Position numbers and translations under genes: made by a program
Origin: a bacterium D16-51
GTDB lineage: Bacteria; Bacillota; Clostridia; Lachnospirales; Lachnospiraceae
Direction of reading: 5' to 3'
Assembly: GCA_003612285.1 (NCBI GenBank)
Contig: RAYE01000014.1
Coordinates: forward strand, 1-64,000
Length of the DNA stretch: 64,000 nt
Notes under the pieces: generated by a model
What the model was told of the DNA's origin: nothing
Databases searched by the model: none
What the model saw: the letters and a program-made list of their open reading frames with translations, nothing else
Part shown: positions 8,364-16,882 of the stretch, in pieces
Numbering within the stretch: the stretch's first letter is position 1
Layout: each line of letters starts with the position of its first letter

Positions 8364-8595
8364 TCATTCCTCTTTTAGCAAAGAGTACATTTTCATATCA
8401 AGCACCTTACCATTCTTCACGGCGTTGCTTCTCAATGTACCCTCATATTGAAACCCTGCTTTTTCAAGAACCCTGCAAGACGCTATATTATAAGCAAACG
8501 GCTCTGCGTAGATACGGGTAATATCGCTATTAGCAAAAACATATTCGCAAGTCTTTTGCGTCTGATAGTTCCCATTTTCTTATTCTGCATTTCAT
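8364..8595 (-). pseudogene. GNAT acetyltransferase with internal deletion
   Basis: Reading the minus strand from the ATG at 8593-8595 gives MKCRIRKWELSDAKDL, a normal RimJ/RimL-type N-terminus. It then jumps, with a frame change, to CEYVFANSDITRIYAEPF followed by a complete C-terminus with VLEKAGFQYEGTLRSNAV and a stop at 8364-8366. About 90 to 100 residues of the usual middle are missing. The gene stops two bases before the MBL start, so the two once formed an operon. Confidence 0.75.
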
Positions 8596-8622
8596 TTTTA
8601 CAAGTCCTCTCAATCCACATTT

Positions 8623-9087
8623 TCAATTATCTTTCAGTTTTTTTTCCATGATTTCATAAACCAATTTCACATCATTTTCCAATTCGTATATCCCATGCCC
8701 CACTGTTTTATAGCCTCTATGCTCATATAAACACGCTGCCGGAAGCGAAGCGTCCAAAATAACCGTATCATATGTTTTGGAGATTTCCTTTTCCAAACAA
8801 TTCATAATATACGAGCCACAGCCTTGATGTTGATAAACGGGCAATACATATACTCCTGTAATATGATTATCATCAAAACAACCCGTTCCGACAATCACGT
8901 CGTTATACACCAGCACTCCCATATTTCCCGATGCTATTCCGTTTATAATGTGTTCTTTACTATGATGTCTGCAAAAGAAATTCACTACTTCCTTTGGATA
9001 ATATTTCGGATATATGGTTTCAATAGCCGTATGTAAAACATTTTGAATATCATCCGCCATATCAAAAGCTGCACTTGTATATTTCAT
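8623..9087 (-). CDS. GNAT family N-acetyltransferase
   Basis: A 154-residue GNAT protein. The acetyl-CoA-binding segment is visible as GVYVLPVYQHQGCGSYIMNC, followed by DTVILDASLPAACLYEHRGY, the usual motif B and final strand. The ATG at 9087 (MKYTSAAF) follows TTGGAGGATCG, which sets the start over an upstream in-frame ATG. It is the first intact gene of the minus-strand run; the 276 bases before its neighbour hold the decayed GNAT. The substrate is unknown. Confidence 0.88.
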   Translation of the reverse strand: MKYTSAAFDMADDIQNVLHTAIETIYPKYYPKEVVNFFCRHHSKEHIINGIASGNMGVLVYNDVIVGTGCFDDNHITGVYVLPVYQHQGCGSYIMNCLEKEISKTYDTVILDASLPAACLYEHRGYKTVGHGIYELENDVKLVYEIMEKKLKDN

Positions 9088-9125
9088 ATCGATCCTCCAA
9101 AAACTGTCTCTCATTCTGACTTTTC

Positions 9126-9275
9126 TTATTGATTATACACGAAAGCATAGGCTTTTTCAATTACTCTCTGCCTGTCGGCATATTCTTTTATCAGCCGAGA
9201 AAACATATCCTCTGGCTGTTCGTCTATACTCATAAGGTATTCATTCAGTCGGCCGCTTGTCAGCAGATTGAGCTA
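9126..9275 (-). pseudogene. TnpV-like fragment
   Basis: On the minus strand an open stretch reads LLTSGRLNEYLMSIDEQPED and on to FSRLIKEYADRQRVIEKAYA before a TAA at 9126-9128. A TAG lies just upstream (9276-9278), so there is no start. The LNEYL...IDEQ...F.RL pattern resembles the C-terminal half of TnpV proteins from clostridial transposons, but the usual end is replaced. It is a likely scar of a lost mobile element. The rest of 9276-9492 shows no gene. Confidence 0.45.
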
Positions 9276-9492
9276 AACAAGCCGCCAATGCCTGTTTCAG
9301 AGATACTGCAATTTATGATAATATGGACTGTGATTAGTATCATATAATAGATATTTTTTTAAAAATGTTGTAAAGTGATAGAAATCCTGTCTGGAAAGCG
9401 TAGTAATAGATGTATATACAAATAATATTTCCCATGGGAATGGAATTGTCGGGAGTTACTTTTCAAAAATTGGACAGTAAAGGTAAGGAACT

Positions 9493-9513
9493 GTTAAGAA
9501 ATTAATTCTTAAC
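9493..9513 (+). promoter_or_regulatory. Inverted repeat before the ECF sigma gene
   Basis: GTTAAGAA at 9493-9500 pairs with TTCTTAAC at 9506-9513 across ATTAA. It lies 27 bp before the sigma-factor start, between TAAGGAACTG and the ribosome binding site. The related text TAAGGAACTGTTAAGAAATT also precedes the GH53 gene (29819-29840), so it may be part of a small repeat and not a specific operator. Confidence 0.4.
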
Positions 9514-9539
9514 GGTTTCTAAGGAAAGTAGGATGATAT

Positions 9540-10091
9540 ATGAGAATAAGAGAGGACAACTATATTGAGCAATTATGCTTACACAATGAAGAGGCTCTGC
9601 TTTATGTCATTGACGTCTACGGCGGATTAATAAAATCAGTTATTTCAAAGCATCTTTTTGCCATGCCTGATAAAATAGATGAGTGTTTAGATGATGTGCT
9701 GCTTAATATCTGGGAAAATATATCTTCTTTTGATGAAAACAGGAGCACATTTAAGAACTGGGCGGCAGCAGTTGCGAAGTACCGTGCAGTTGACTATTTG
9801 CGGAAATACCGGCAGGAACTGCAGCAGGTAAATATTGAAGATGTCTTGCTGCCGCAGGAAGATGTTATGCTGGAACGCCTGGTTCAGGAGGAAATTTCAG
9901 AGGAGATGGAGAGTTTGCTTAGCTGTTTGAGTGAAAGCGACCGAAGTCTTTTCTGGAAATTGTACGTAGAGGAAAAGCCAATGGAGGAAGTCAGCCGGGA
10001 GACAGGAATGAAAAAGGCAGTGATTTATAACCGGGTTTCCCGTGGAAAGCGGCGTGTCAGAAAGCAGTATCTAAGTGAAAGGGAGGCATGA
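9540..10091 (+). CDS. ECF-type RNA polymerase sigma factor
   Basis: The 183-residue sigma-70 family protein has region 2 around DECLDDVLLNIWENISSFDE and FKNWAAAVAKYRAVDYLRKY, and region 4 at CLSESDRSLFWKLYVEEKPM then SRETGMKKAVIYNRVSRGKR, a helix-turn-helix for -35 recognition. It directs RNA polymerase to a small stress or envelope regulon. It is followed three bases later by a membrane-anchored DUF4179 protein, the usual arrangement of an ECF sigma with its regulator. A second such pair lies at 53071-54730. Confidence 0.9.
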   Translation: MRIREDNYIEQLCLHNEEALLYVIDVYGGLIKSVISKHLFAMPDKIDECLDDVLLNIWENISSFDENRSTFKNWAAAVAKYRAVDYLRKYRQELQQVNIEDVLLPQEDVMLERLVQEEISEEMESLLSCLSESDRSLFWKLYVEEKPMEEVSRETGMKKAVIYNRVSRGKRRVRKQYLSEREA

Positions 10092-10094
10092 GGG

Positions 10095-11273
10095 ATGGAA
10101 GAAAAGATTTTTGATTTGTTAAATGATGTGCAAGTAAATCTTGACGAATATGATACACAGGATTTGTCTCCAGAAGAGAAGAAGCAGGTTCAGGAGAGAG
10201 TGTTGAGGGAGGTAAGGAATATGAGGAATAATAACCATAAAGGCAGGATGAAAAAGGGATGGAAAATCGCTGGGATTGCAGCGGCGGCGTGTGTGGCAGT
10301 TTCTGTTGCAGCGATAGGGAGCAATCCTGTTGCTGCAAGGGAGCTCCTTAGTGAAACATTCCAGAAAATTATTTCAGGAGTGGAAGGGGAGAAGAATGGT
10401 GATGAATTAAAGGAGGTTTATACAAAGATTGGTGAAAAATCTGTCCCTGCGAAAGCGGAGGATGATACAAGCATTTTGAAGGCAGAATCTTCCGGCATAA
10501 AAATGCAGGTGTCTGATATATACTGTGACGGGTATATGCTGTATTATACGCTTGTACTGGAAACAGATCATAAGGAATTAGCTAATAAGGAAATAGATGG
10601 CATTTCTACCTTTTCTGTCTCTGATAAGAAAAATCCGTCTACAGTACCCGCGTGCTGCATAACGATTGACGGGGAAGAGGATCAATTTCCAATTGGCTTC
10701 CAGAAGCAGGCTGACGGCACGTTTGCATCTGTACAGAATTACAGCCTGTATACCTCTGATAATCCGAAAGAATACAAGGATGGTGACAGGATTCCGGTGG
10801 AGATTGATATTAATAAATTCCATGGTTATGACTATGATAAGCATAATAAGGATGGAGAATATATGAGTACAAAGCCAGTAGATGGCAGCTGGAAGCTTTC
10901 GTTCCCTGTTATAGTAGACACGTCTTCTAACCATACAGAAAAGATAGGGAAAGAGGAAAATGGGATTAAGATTATTGAGGCAACCAGGACAAAGGCAACC
11001 CTGCATCTAGTAATAGAAGAGCCAAATTATACCAAAGCGCCGTATAATGACCCATATAATGATCCTGATATTTTCATACAGGGTGAAGATGGAAAAGATA
11101 TAAAGTGGCTTGGGGGTTATATGGCAGAGAAAAAGGATGGAAGCAGGATATCCTATATCACACTGCTTGACTGCGGAGGAGAAAATTTTAGGTTACAAGT
11201 TACAGATAAGAATGGCGATGGGGGAAAATTTGCAGATATCAGCTTTAAAGTAAAAGAGAATAAAGAACAGTAA
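10095..11273 (+). CDS. DUF4179 membrane protein, probable anti-sigma factor
   Basis: The protein has 392 residues. The N-terminal 50 residues are cytoplasmic (MEEKIFDLLNDVQVNLDEYD), followed by a basic stretch and one membrane segment near residues 56-75 (GWKIAGIAAAACVAVSVAAI). The remaining 310 residues are an extracytoplasmic DUF4179-type region with several Tyr-rich strands. It starts three bases after the sigma-factor stop, so it is co-transcribed and most likely holds that sigma inactive until a surface signal arrives. No zinc-binding anti-sigma motif is visible, so the role rests on gene order and topology. Confidence 0.75.
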   Translation: MEEKIFDLLNDVQVNLDEYDTQDLSPEEKKQVQERVLREVRNMRNNNHKGRMKKGWKIAGIAAAACVAVSVAAIGSNPVAARELLSETFQKIISGVEGEKNGDELKEVYTKIGEKSVPAKAEDDTSILKAESSGIKMQVSDIYCDGYMLYYTLVLETDHKELANKEIDGISTFSVSDKKNPSTVPACCITIDGEEDQFPIGFQKQADGTFASVQNYSLYTSDNPKEYKDGDRIPVEIDINKFHGYDYDKHNKDGEYMSTKPVDGSWKLSFPVIVDTSSNHTEKIGKEENGIKIIEATRTKATLHLVIEEPNYTKAPYNDPYNDPDIFIQGEDGKDIKWLGGYMAEKKDGSRISYITLLDCGGENFRLQVTDKNGDGGKFADISFKVKENKEQ

Positions 11274-11448
11274 ATAGTTTCCGGCACGGCAGGTTTAGCT
11301 GCTGCAAAACTGACAGTTTATGTTTTACTTATGCTCTGGATTTGTTATAATATAGTAGTATTACGGCTAATCTTGCAGTTATTATCCGTGGTTATGCTTT
11401 TTATGGTAACGGCCGATAATACAATTATCAAATCAGGGGGAAGGTACA

Positions 11449-12549
11449 TTGGCAGTATTTATTGGTTTTGCGGCAGTTATTGCAGCTGTGGCGGGATTTT
11501 TTCTTTATTTCTTTTTTAAGAGGGCGGCAATTTTCTGGGGACTGCCGGAACAGGGCAAAGGATGGAAAAGGGTTTTAGCCATAGTAACAGCAGTGATTGC
11601 CGTCCCTGTTGTTAACCTTTTTGGAATCTGGGCTTTAGTAGTTTTACATATAGCAGGGTTTGCCCTGTTGTTAGATATAATCCAGATAATTGCCAAAAAG
11701 CTGCCTGGGGAGAAAAAACGATGGGAAAAGGTATATCGGAGCGGGCTTTTTCCGGTCTTGGCAACAGCAATTGTGATTGGATACAGTTACTGGAATATGA
11801 AAGATGTCAGGGTGACAGATTATACAGTTTATACAGAAAAAGAAATCCGTGACCAGGGGTATGGAATCTGCCTGATATCAGATTTGCATTTTCCGACAAC
11901 AATGGATGCGTCTAAATTAGAGGCATATTGTACTGAAATTAGCAAAAAAGAGGTGGATGCAGTTGTGTTATGTGGGGATATTGTGGATGAGAGGAGCACA
12001 AAGGCGCAGATGGAGGAAGCTTTTCGGATTCTTTCTGGCATTCAGTCAGAATATGGCGTTTATTATGTGTATGGAAACCATGACAGGGCACATTATTCCA
12101 ATAGTCCGCCGTTTACAGAAGAAGAGCTGCAGCATGCGGTTGAAGATACGGGAATTACAGTATTAAAAGACAGGGCAGAAGCCTTGAATAATGAATTTAC
12201 AATTATCGGGAGGGATGACAGATCTGCAGCAGGCAGGAAGGCATCAGAGGAATTACTGCAGGGAGTGGATGAAGATGATTTTCTGCTTTTGTTAGACCAT
12301 CAGCCAGTAGGGTTAAAAGAGAATGCGGATGCAGGTTATGACCTCCAGCTTTCCGGGCATACACATGCCGGGCAGATGTGGCCAGTCGGGCCGCTTACAA
12401 CATTATTCCGGATGGTGGAATTAAATTATGGATATCGGAAACAGGGGAATTTCCAGGCGATTGTTACTTCCGGGATTGCCGGATGGGGATATCCGCTGCG
12501 TACGGGGAAGCATTCTGAGTATGTAATGATAAAAATCAGGAAGAAATAG
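11449..12549 (+). CDS. Membrane-anchored metallophosphoesterase (YaeI/YkuE type)
   Basis: The protein has 366 residues. Three hydrophobic segments fill the first 115 residues. The catalytic domain then shows every metallophosphoesterase box: LISDLHFP (DxH), VVLCGDIVDE (GD), YVYGNHDR (GNH), LLDHQPVG and LSGHTHAGQMWP (GHxH). Family members cleave phosphodiesters such as lipid head groups at the cell surface. The start is a TTG at 11449 preceded by GGGGGAAGG at a good distance; no ATG fits. It lies 175 bp after the anti-sigma gene and may be transcribed separately. Confidence 0.88.
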   Translation: MAVFIGFAAVIAAVAGFFLYFFFKRAAIFWGLPEQGKGWKRVLAIVTAVIAVPVVNLFGIWALVVLHIAGFALLLDIIQIIAKKLPGEKKRWEKVYRSGLFPVLATAIVIGYSYWNMKDVRVTDYTVYTEKEIRDQGYGICLISDLHFPTTMDASKLEAYCTEISKKEVDAVVLCGDIVDERSTKAQMEEAFRILSGIQSEYGVYYVYGNHDRAHYSNSPPFTEEELQHAVEDTGITVLKDRAEALNNEFTIIGRDDRSAAGRKASEELLQGVDEDDFLLLLDHQPVGLKENADAGYDLQLSGHTHAGQMWPVGPLTTLFRMVELNYGYRKQGNFQAIVTSGIAGWGYPLRTGKHSEYVMIKIRKK

Positions 12550-12614
12550 TGTCAAAATGTGCTGCCGTCCCAAGGCGGCGGGGAAAGGAACATATCTTAT
12601 TAAGAAAAAAGACA

Positions 12615-12640
12615 GGGCACCTGCTATGCAGCAAGTGCCC
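12615..12640 (-). terminator. Intrinsic terminator between convergent genes
   Basis: GGGCAC at 12615-12620 pairs with GTGCCC at 12635-12640, with further pairing inside (CTGCT/AGCA). On the minus strand the stem is followed by TGTCTTTTTTC, so it terminates the minus-strand gene that ends at 12661. The plus side has no T-run. Confidence 0.7.
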
Positions 12641-12660
12641 CATCCTTTGTTCCAAGAAGA

Positions 12661-13290
12661 TTAGGAGAGATATTTTGAATAATCTTCGGCAGTTGTTACG
12701 CCGTTTTTCCAATCGTCCATTTTTTTCATTGTGGTATCATAAGTATCCTGGCAAATCTGTGGGAGTTCTTCACCCCAGGCAGCAGTTGCCTTCTTAAATC
12801 CTTTTGTAATGGCATCTTTTAATTCATCCGCTTTTTCAGTATCTCCGCCGCTTAAAGCGATTGCCATGCTGACAAGTCTGTCAGATGTCTGCTCTACACC
12901 CCAGTATCCGTCTTCCGCAATGCTTGCTTTGGCATTTGCAATATCGTCTGCGCTTGCTAATCCTGCTACTTTGCGGAAGGTATCTGCAAGGTTTTTCCCA
13001 TTCGCCAGGTCAAATGTACCTTTCTGCTGGCCTAATACTTTTTCAACCAGTGACTGCATGGATGCAATACGGTTCTGCTGGTCAGCTTTCAGTTTGCCGA
13101 CAATGGCGTCCCTGTTATAAATCTGGTTTGTACTGCTCCTTTTTGTGTTTTTTGATTTCTCGAATACAGCAGCGCTGTCTTCTGTTTTCTTTTCTGCTTC
13201 TGCCTTTGCAGAAGTGTCAGCTGCTTTTGAAGAAGCAGTATTATTTGCTGCATATGTGCCCACATTGTTATTGACTGTCATATTGTCCAT
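12661..13290 (-). CDS. Sigma-28-controlled protein of unknown function
   Basis: A 209-residue protein of no recognised family. It has a low-complexity Ala/Asn/Lys-rich N-terminus (residues 1-50) and a helical body with RIASMQSLVEKVLGQQKGTF and GYWGVEQTSDRLVSMAIALS. It has no Cys, membrane segment or signal peptide, which resembles flagellar or secreted structural proteins. AAGGAGG precedes the ATG. A perfect sigma-28 promoter lies about 190 bp upstream, so expression should follow motility genes. The gene at 46694 has the same type of promoter and a similarly soluble composition, although no sequence relationship is obvious. Confidence 0.75.
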   Translation of the reverse strand: MDNMTVNNNVGTYAANNTASSKAADTSAKAEAEKKTEDSAAVFEKSKNTKRSSTNQIYNRDAIVGKLKADQQNRIASMQSLVEKVLGQQKGTFDLANGKNLADTFRKVAGLASADDIANAKASIAEDGYWGVEQTSDRLVSMAIALSGGDTEKADELKDAITKGFKKATAAWGEELPQICQDTYDTTMKKMDDWKNGVTTAEDYSKYLS

Positions 13291-13479
13291 TGTAAGAACC
13301 TCCTTTTTCTGTGAATGCTTAAAGAATGTTTAGGAAATAAATCTTCACATTTCCTCAGGGACAACTACTTTGCTCCCTTTGCTATTAATTTCCATCCAGG
13401 CCGGTTCGTCCGTGAACCATTTCTAATCTGCTGTTACCTGTAAATTGTTCTTTGGAAATAACTATTTGTTGTACTAGAT

Positions 13480-13506
13480 ATATCGGCTGCTTTGTGGAAA
13501 CTTTTA
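13480..13506 (-). promoter_or_regulatory. Sigma-28 (SigD) promoter
   Basis: On the minus strand TAAA (13503-13506) is followed by exactly 15 bases and then GCCGATAT (13480-13487). This is the exact Bacillus/Clostridia sigma-D consensus. It would start transcription near 13472, leaving a 5' leader of about 180 bases before the ATG at 13290. The 13291-13479 stretch holds no other gene. Confidence 0.85.
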
Positions 13507-13561
13507 ACAGTAATCGTAGAATTTTGTTATTTTTTCATAAAGAATGCTTTTAAGGTAAATT

Positions 13562-14437
13562 CTATGGAAGTTTTGCCTGGCAGAGATAAACCTCATAATC
13601 TGGATATTTTCTTTTTGCTGCCTGGCAGGCAATGCGGGCCAGGATTTCATCCTGGTACAGGCCATAGATAGTTGGGCCGCTTCCGCTCATTAATGCGCCG
13701 ATTGATCCGTTTTGCATAAAAAATTCTTTGAGTTCTTTTAGGACAGGGTAATCTGCAAATGCCACAGTTTCTAATACGTTTAAAAGGCATTGCCCTAATG
13801 TGACAGCGTCATGCCGCGTGAGGGCGTCTACTGCTTTTTCTGTGTCAGGGTGGCAGTGCAGGCGGTTTACTTCAAGATGGCTGTAAACATAGCCTGTGCT
13901 AAGGGAAAAATCTGGTTTAATGAGAAGTGCCCATAAAGGCGGCAGTGCAGGAAGGGGAGTCAGGATTTCCCCAATCCCTTCCGAAAGCATAGTACCCCGC
14001 TTTATGCAGAATGGGACGTCAGCGCCCAGTACCAGGCCGATTTTGCATAATTCATCTTTGCTTAATGACAAGCCGCATAATTTATTAATGCCGAGCAGGG
14101 CTGCCGCACAGTCAGAACTGCCTCCGGCAAGTCCGGCGGCGGCGGGGATTCTTTTTTTTAAATCAATCTGGAATCCATAGGGCAGTGAAAATTTCTTCTG
14201 CATAAGTTCCGCTGCTTTATAGACCAGATTTTCTTCTGGCGGAAGATTGTCTGGAAGTTCAGTATCCATAGACAGGCTGATTTGTGGGGAACCAGTCTGT
14301 GTTATTGTCAGTTCGTCATAAATATCAATTGTCTGCATAATCATTTTTAAATCATGGTAGCCGTCAGGGCGGCAGCCAATTACATCCAGCGTGAGGTTTA
14401 TTTTGGCGGGTGCTTTTACATTAACTTGATTTATCAT
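13562..14437 (-). CDS. ispE: 4-diphosphocytidyl-2-C-methyl-D-erythritol kinase
   Basis: This GHMP kinase of the MEP isoprenoid pathway phosphorylates CDP-methylerythritol. The N-terminus VKAPAKINLTLDVIGCRPDG and the ATP-binding loop PAAAGLAGGSSDCAAALLGI are diagnostic, and GALMSGSGPTIYGLY is the C-terminal GHMP motif. The 291-residue length is normal. The start at 14437 follows AAGGAGGAGAACT; a 63-residue upstream extension in the same frame is rejected because it lies before this site and inside a repeat element (14521-14606). The gene appears to be monocistronic. Confidence 0.95.
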   Translation of the reverse strand: MINQVNVKAPAKINLTLDVIGCRPDGYHDLKMIMQTIDIYDELTITQTGSPQISLSMDTELPDNLPPEENLVYKAAELMQKKFSLPYGFQIDLKKRIPAAAGLAGGSSDCAAALLGINKLCGLSLSKDELCKIGLVLGADVPFCIKRGTMLSEGIGEILTPLPALPPLWALLIKPDFSLSTGYVYSHLEVNRLHCHPDTEKAVDALTRHDAVTLGQCLLNVLETVAFADYPVLKELKEFFMQNGSIGALMSGSGPTIYGLYQDEILARIACQAAKRKYPDYEVYLCQAKLP

Positions 14438-14520
14438 AGTTCTCCTCCTTTTAATGAAAGAATACCACTGATATAGAGAGCTTGCAAGTGGCAGTAAAAT
14501 TATGGCTGTCCATTCCATCA

Positions 14521-14606
14521 TAAGATAGACAAAGCTGCAAAAGCAACGGCCTATGCCGCAGGCCGAGGGGCTGTCGCATGATAAAATGAATGGCCGTGAA
14601 TAGTAA
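14521..14606 (+). repeat. Palindromic repeat family G, copy 1
   Basis: The 86-bp stretch opens TAAGATAGACAAAGCTGC, contains CTATGCCGCAGGCCGAGGGG and ends GAATGGCCGTGAATAGTAAC. An inverted copy with the same order of blocks lies at 33331-33415. The end motif CCGTGAATAGTAAC alone recurs near 33532 and, in shortened form, near 38086. It lies between ispE and the carboxypeptidase promoter. Confidence 0.6.
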
Positions 14607-14666
14607 CTTCTTGTCTTTATGCACAAAAATCAGTTAAAAAACAGTCAAATTTTTATATTTCTTCTT

Positions 14667-14695
14667 TTGCACTTTTTTCCAGTATGTGGTATAAT
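14667..14695 (+). promoter_or_regulatory. Sigma-A promoter of the carboxypeptidase gene
   Basis: TTGCAC at 14667-14672, a 17-bp spacer with TG just before the -10, and TATAAT at 14690-14695. This is a near-consensus vegetative promoter 73 bp before the ATG at 14769. Confidence 0.75.
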
Positions 14696-14768
14696 CCAGA
14701 AAATGGCTTTACTGGCTGTTAGATTCATAAGAAGTTGCAGAATGAACAATTGATAAAGGGGTTTTTGG

Positions 14769-15959
14769 ATGAGAAAGAAAGCAATTGTATTGGGGACTTG
14801 TGTTATTCTTTTTGTGGGGGCGCTGTCTGCACGTATGGGACATTACAGGGCAGGGTCAGATGTAGATGTATCGGACAAGGAAGAGCGCGCATATGATTAT
14901 TATAATACAGCGAGCCCGGAGGAATGGGATGTGGAAGAACCAAAATCTTCTACTAAGGTGAAAGAGCCGCAGCAGCAATATATTGAAGTAGATACTGAAC
15001 CAGACAGTTATACGGTATTAGTAAACCGTGAATATCCAATTTCTAAGGATTATGTGCCGGCTGATTTGGTGGTGCCGAATGTAGCATTTAGTTTTTATGG
15101 CACATATGAAAAAAGCTATGTGCGCAAACAGGCAGCAAGGGCGCTTGAAAAGCTGTTTGCAGGTGCGCAGGAGGAAGGGTATATGCTGAAAGCGGTATCA
15201 GCATACCGTTCTTATGAGAGGCAGACACAGATTTATAATAATAATGTAAATACGAAGGGAACGAATAAGACAAACAAAGTTTCTGCAAAACCGGGGAGCA
15301 GCGAGCATCAGACAGGACTTGCGATTGATGTATCCTGCAATTCTGTTGGCTGTGCATTGGAATTATCTTTTGGGCAGACTTCAGAAGGGAAGTGGCTAAA
15401 GAAAAACTGCCATAAATATGGTTTTATTATCCGTTATCCGAAAAACAAGACGAAGATTACAGGATATTCTTATGAGCCTTGGCATTTACGTTATGTTGGG
15501 AAGAATCTGGCGAAATATCTGAAGAAAAATAAGATGACGCTGGAAGAATATTATAAGCTTACAACGGTTGAAAACCAGGTACAGAAGGACACGGTTGATA
15601 CAGATACTGACTGGGCAGATGAGCCACAGATGACAGCGGCTCCGACGCCAAAGCCGACTATTGTGCCAACTAAGAAACCTTCTTATACGAAGCCGCCAGC
15701 TGCGGCAAAGAAACCGGAGAATGTGAAGCCGGCAGCGGTAAAAACGCCGAAACCGACAAAAACGCCTACAGAGGCGCCGACAAAAGAACCAAAGCCTGCG
15801 AAAACGCCAAAGCCAACAAAAAAACCTGCTGAGGTAACGCAGGAGCCAGTGAAGACGCCAAAACCGACAAAGAAACCAGTCGTGACAGAAGAGCCGGAAC
15901 CAATCGTAACGGAACCGCCTGTAGACGACCAGGTTCCCGAGGAACTGGATGAGGAGTAA
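14769..15959 (+). CDS. D-alanyl-D-alanine carboxypeptidase, VanY/M15B type
   Basis: A 396-residue exported peptidase. A signal/anchor segment covers residues 4-20 (AIVLGTCVILFVGALSA). The catalytic domain (about 95-265) shows AVSAYRSYERQTQIY, the zinc motif SSEHQTGLAIDVS (SxHxxGxAxD) and YEPWHLRYVG (ExxWH). It trims the terminal D-Ala from peptidoglycan stem peptides. The last 110 residues are a Pro/Thr/Lys-rich repeat tail (TPKPTK units), probably spanning the wall; a similar tail ends PBP1A at 26808. The start is set by AAAGGGG and a strong promoter. No van resistance genes accompany it, so a housekeeping role is likely. Confidence 0.9.
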   Translation: MRKKAIVLGTCVILFVGALSARMGHYRAGSDVDVSDKEERAYDYYNTASPEEWDVEEPKSSTKVKEPQQQYIEVDTEPDSYTVLVNREYPISKDYVPADLVVPNVAFSFYGTYEKSYVRKQAARALEKLFAGAQEEGYMLKAVSAYRSYERQTQIYNNNVNTKGTNKTNKVSAKPGSSEHQTGLAIDVSCNSVGCALELSFGQTSEGKWLKKNCHKYGFIIRYPKNKTKITGYSYEPWHLRYVGKNLAKYLKKNKMTLEEYYKLTTVENQVQKDTVDTDTDWADEPQMTAAPTPKPTIVPTKKPSYTKPPAAAKKPENVKPAAVKTPKPTKTPTEAPTKEPKPAKTPKPTKKPAEVTQEPVKTPKPTKKPVVTEEPEPIVTEPPVDDQVPEELDEE

Positions 15960-16057
15960 AGGGCAGGAGAATTATAAGGATCTGTGAATAAATAAAAAGT
16001 AATGTGCTAAAGTATTTTTTTCACAGTTCCTAACAAAAAGCGGAGGATGAAAGAAGC

Positions 16058-16789
16058 ATGCGGTTAATATTAGTTGCAATTTACCTGATATTTTATACAA
16101 TAATTAGTATTCCGCTTTATTTGGTACTGTTTGTTGTGGGGAAAGCAGATTTGAAAAAGAAAGCAGTTATGGCGCAGAAGATTGTAAATAATTTGGGATT
16201 CCGCCCAATTTTGTTTTTGTCAGGCGTCAGGCTGACAGTGAAGGGAAGGGAGAATATCCTAAAAGATCAGGCGGCATTATATGTATTTAACCACAGAGGT
16301 TTTTTTGATATCCTTGCAGGGTATACGACGGCGCCTTATCCAACAGCATTTGTGTCAAAGAAAGAAATTGCCGGGGTGCCTATGGTATCCCGCTGGATGA
16401 AATTTATGAACTGCCTGTTTTTGGACAGGGAGGATATCCGCCAGGGTCTGCAGACTATTCTAAGAGGGATTGAACTGCTAAAGGAAGGGACTTCTATTTA
16501 TATTGCACCAGAGGGAAAGCGTAATTCCGGGGAAGAACTGCTGGAGTTTCATGAGGCGAGTTTTAAACTTGCAGAGAAGTCCAAATGCCCGATTGTGCCA
16601 GTCGCTTTAAATAATACGGATGCAGTGTTTGAGCGTCATCTTCCGTGGATTCATAAGGCGCATGTTATAATTGAATATTGTGAGCCGGTTTATATGGAAC
16701 AGATGGAGCGTTCACAAAAAAAGGCAATTGGCAGGATTGTACGCGATATTCTGACAGAGAAGATAAAGGCAAATCAGGCAGAGGTTTAA
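16058..16789 (+). CDS. plsC: 1-acyl-sn-glycerol-3-phosphate acyltransferase
   Basis: The 243-residue protein has an N-terminal membrane segment (IYLIFYTIISIPLYLVLFVV) and the PlsC boxes: FNHRGFFDILAG (HX4D), LFLDREDIRQGL, YIAPEGKRNSGEELLEF (EGxR) and CPIVPVALNNTD. It acylates lysophosphatidate to phosphatidate at the inner membrane. The start follows GCGGAGGATG. It is followed 93 bp later by a small membrane protein, probably in the same transcript. The symbol denotes the family role; paralogues may exist elsewhere. Confidence 0.92.
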   Translation: MRLILVAIYLIFYTIISIPLYLVLFVVGKADLKKKAVMAQKIVNNLGFRPILFLSGVRLTVKGRENILKDQAALYVFNHRGFFDILAGYTTAPYPTAFVSKKEIAGVPMVSRWMKFMNCLFLDREDIRQGLQTILRGIELLKEGTSIYIAPEGKRNSGEELLEFHEASFKLAEKSKCPIVPVALNNTDAVFERHLPWIHKAHVIIEYCEPVYMEQMERSQKKAIGRIVRDILTEKIKANQAEV

Positions 16790-16882
16790 AGCCTGTTTTT
16801 GTTAAGGGGCTTGCGGGCAGAGAAACTGGGGTGTTGGCCCGCAGCAGTCCCTAATAGTAACGAAAGGGAGATTGTAGGTTGT

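Noticed and set aside
11409-11420. GCCGATAA upstream of the metallophosphoesterase as a sigma-28 site
   Set aside because: No TAAA at the required distance and the -10 has a mismatch.
12549-12797. 82-aa frame after the metallophosphoesterase
   Set aside because: It runs through the terminator hairpin and the opposite gene; no motif or ribosome binding site.
14438-14626. 63-residue N-terminal extension of ispE
   Set aside because: It lies upstream of AAGGAGGAG and inside repeat family G; known IspE proteins begin at the chosen start.
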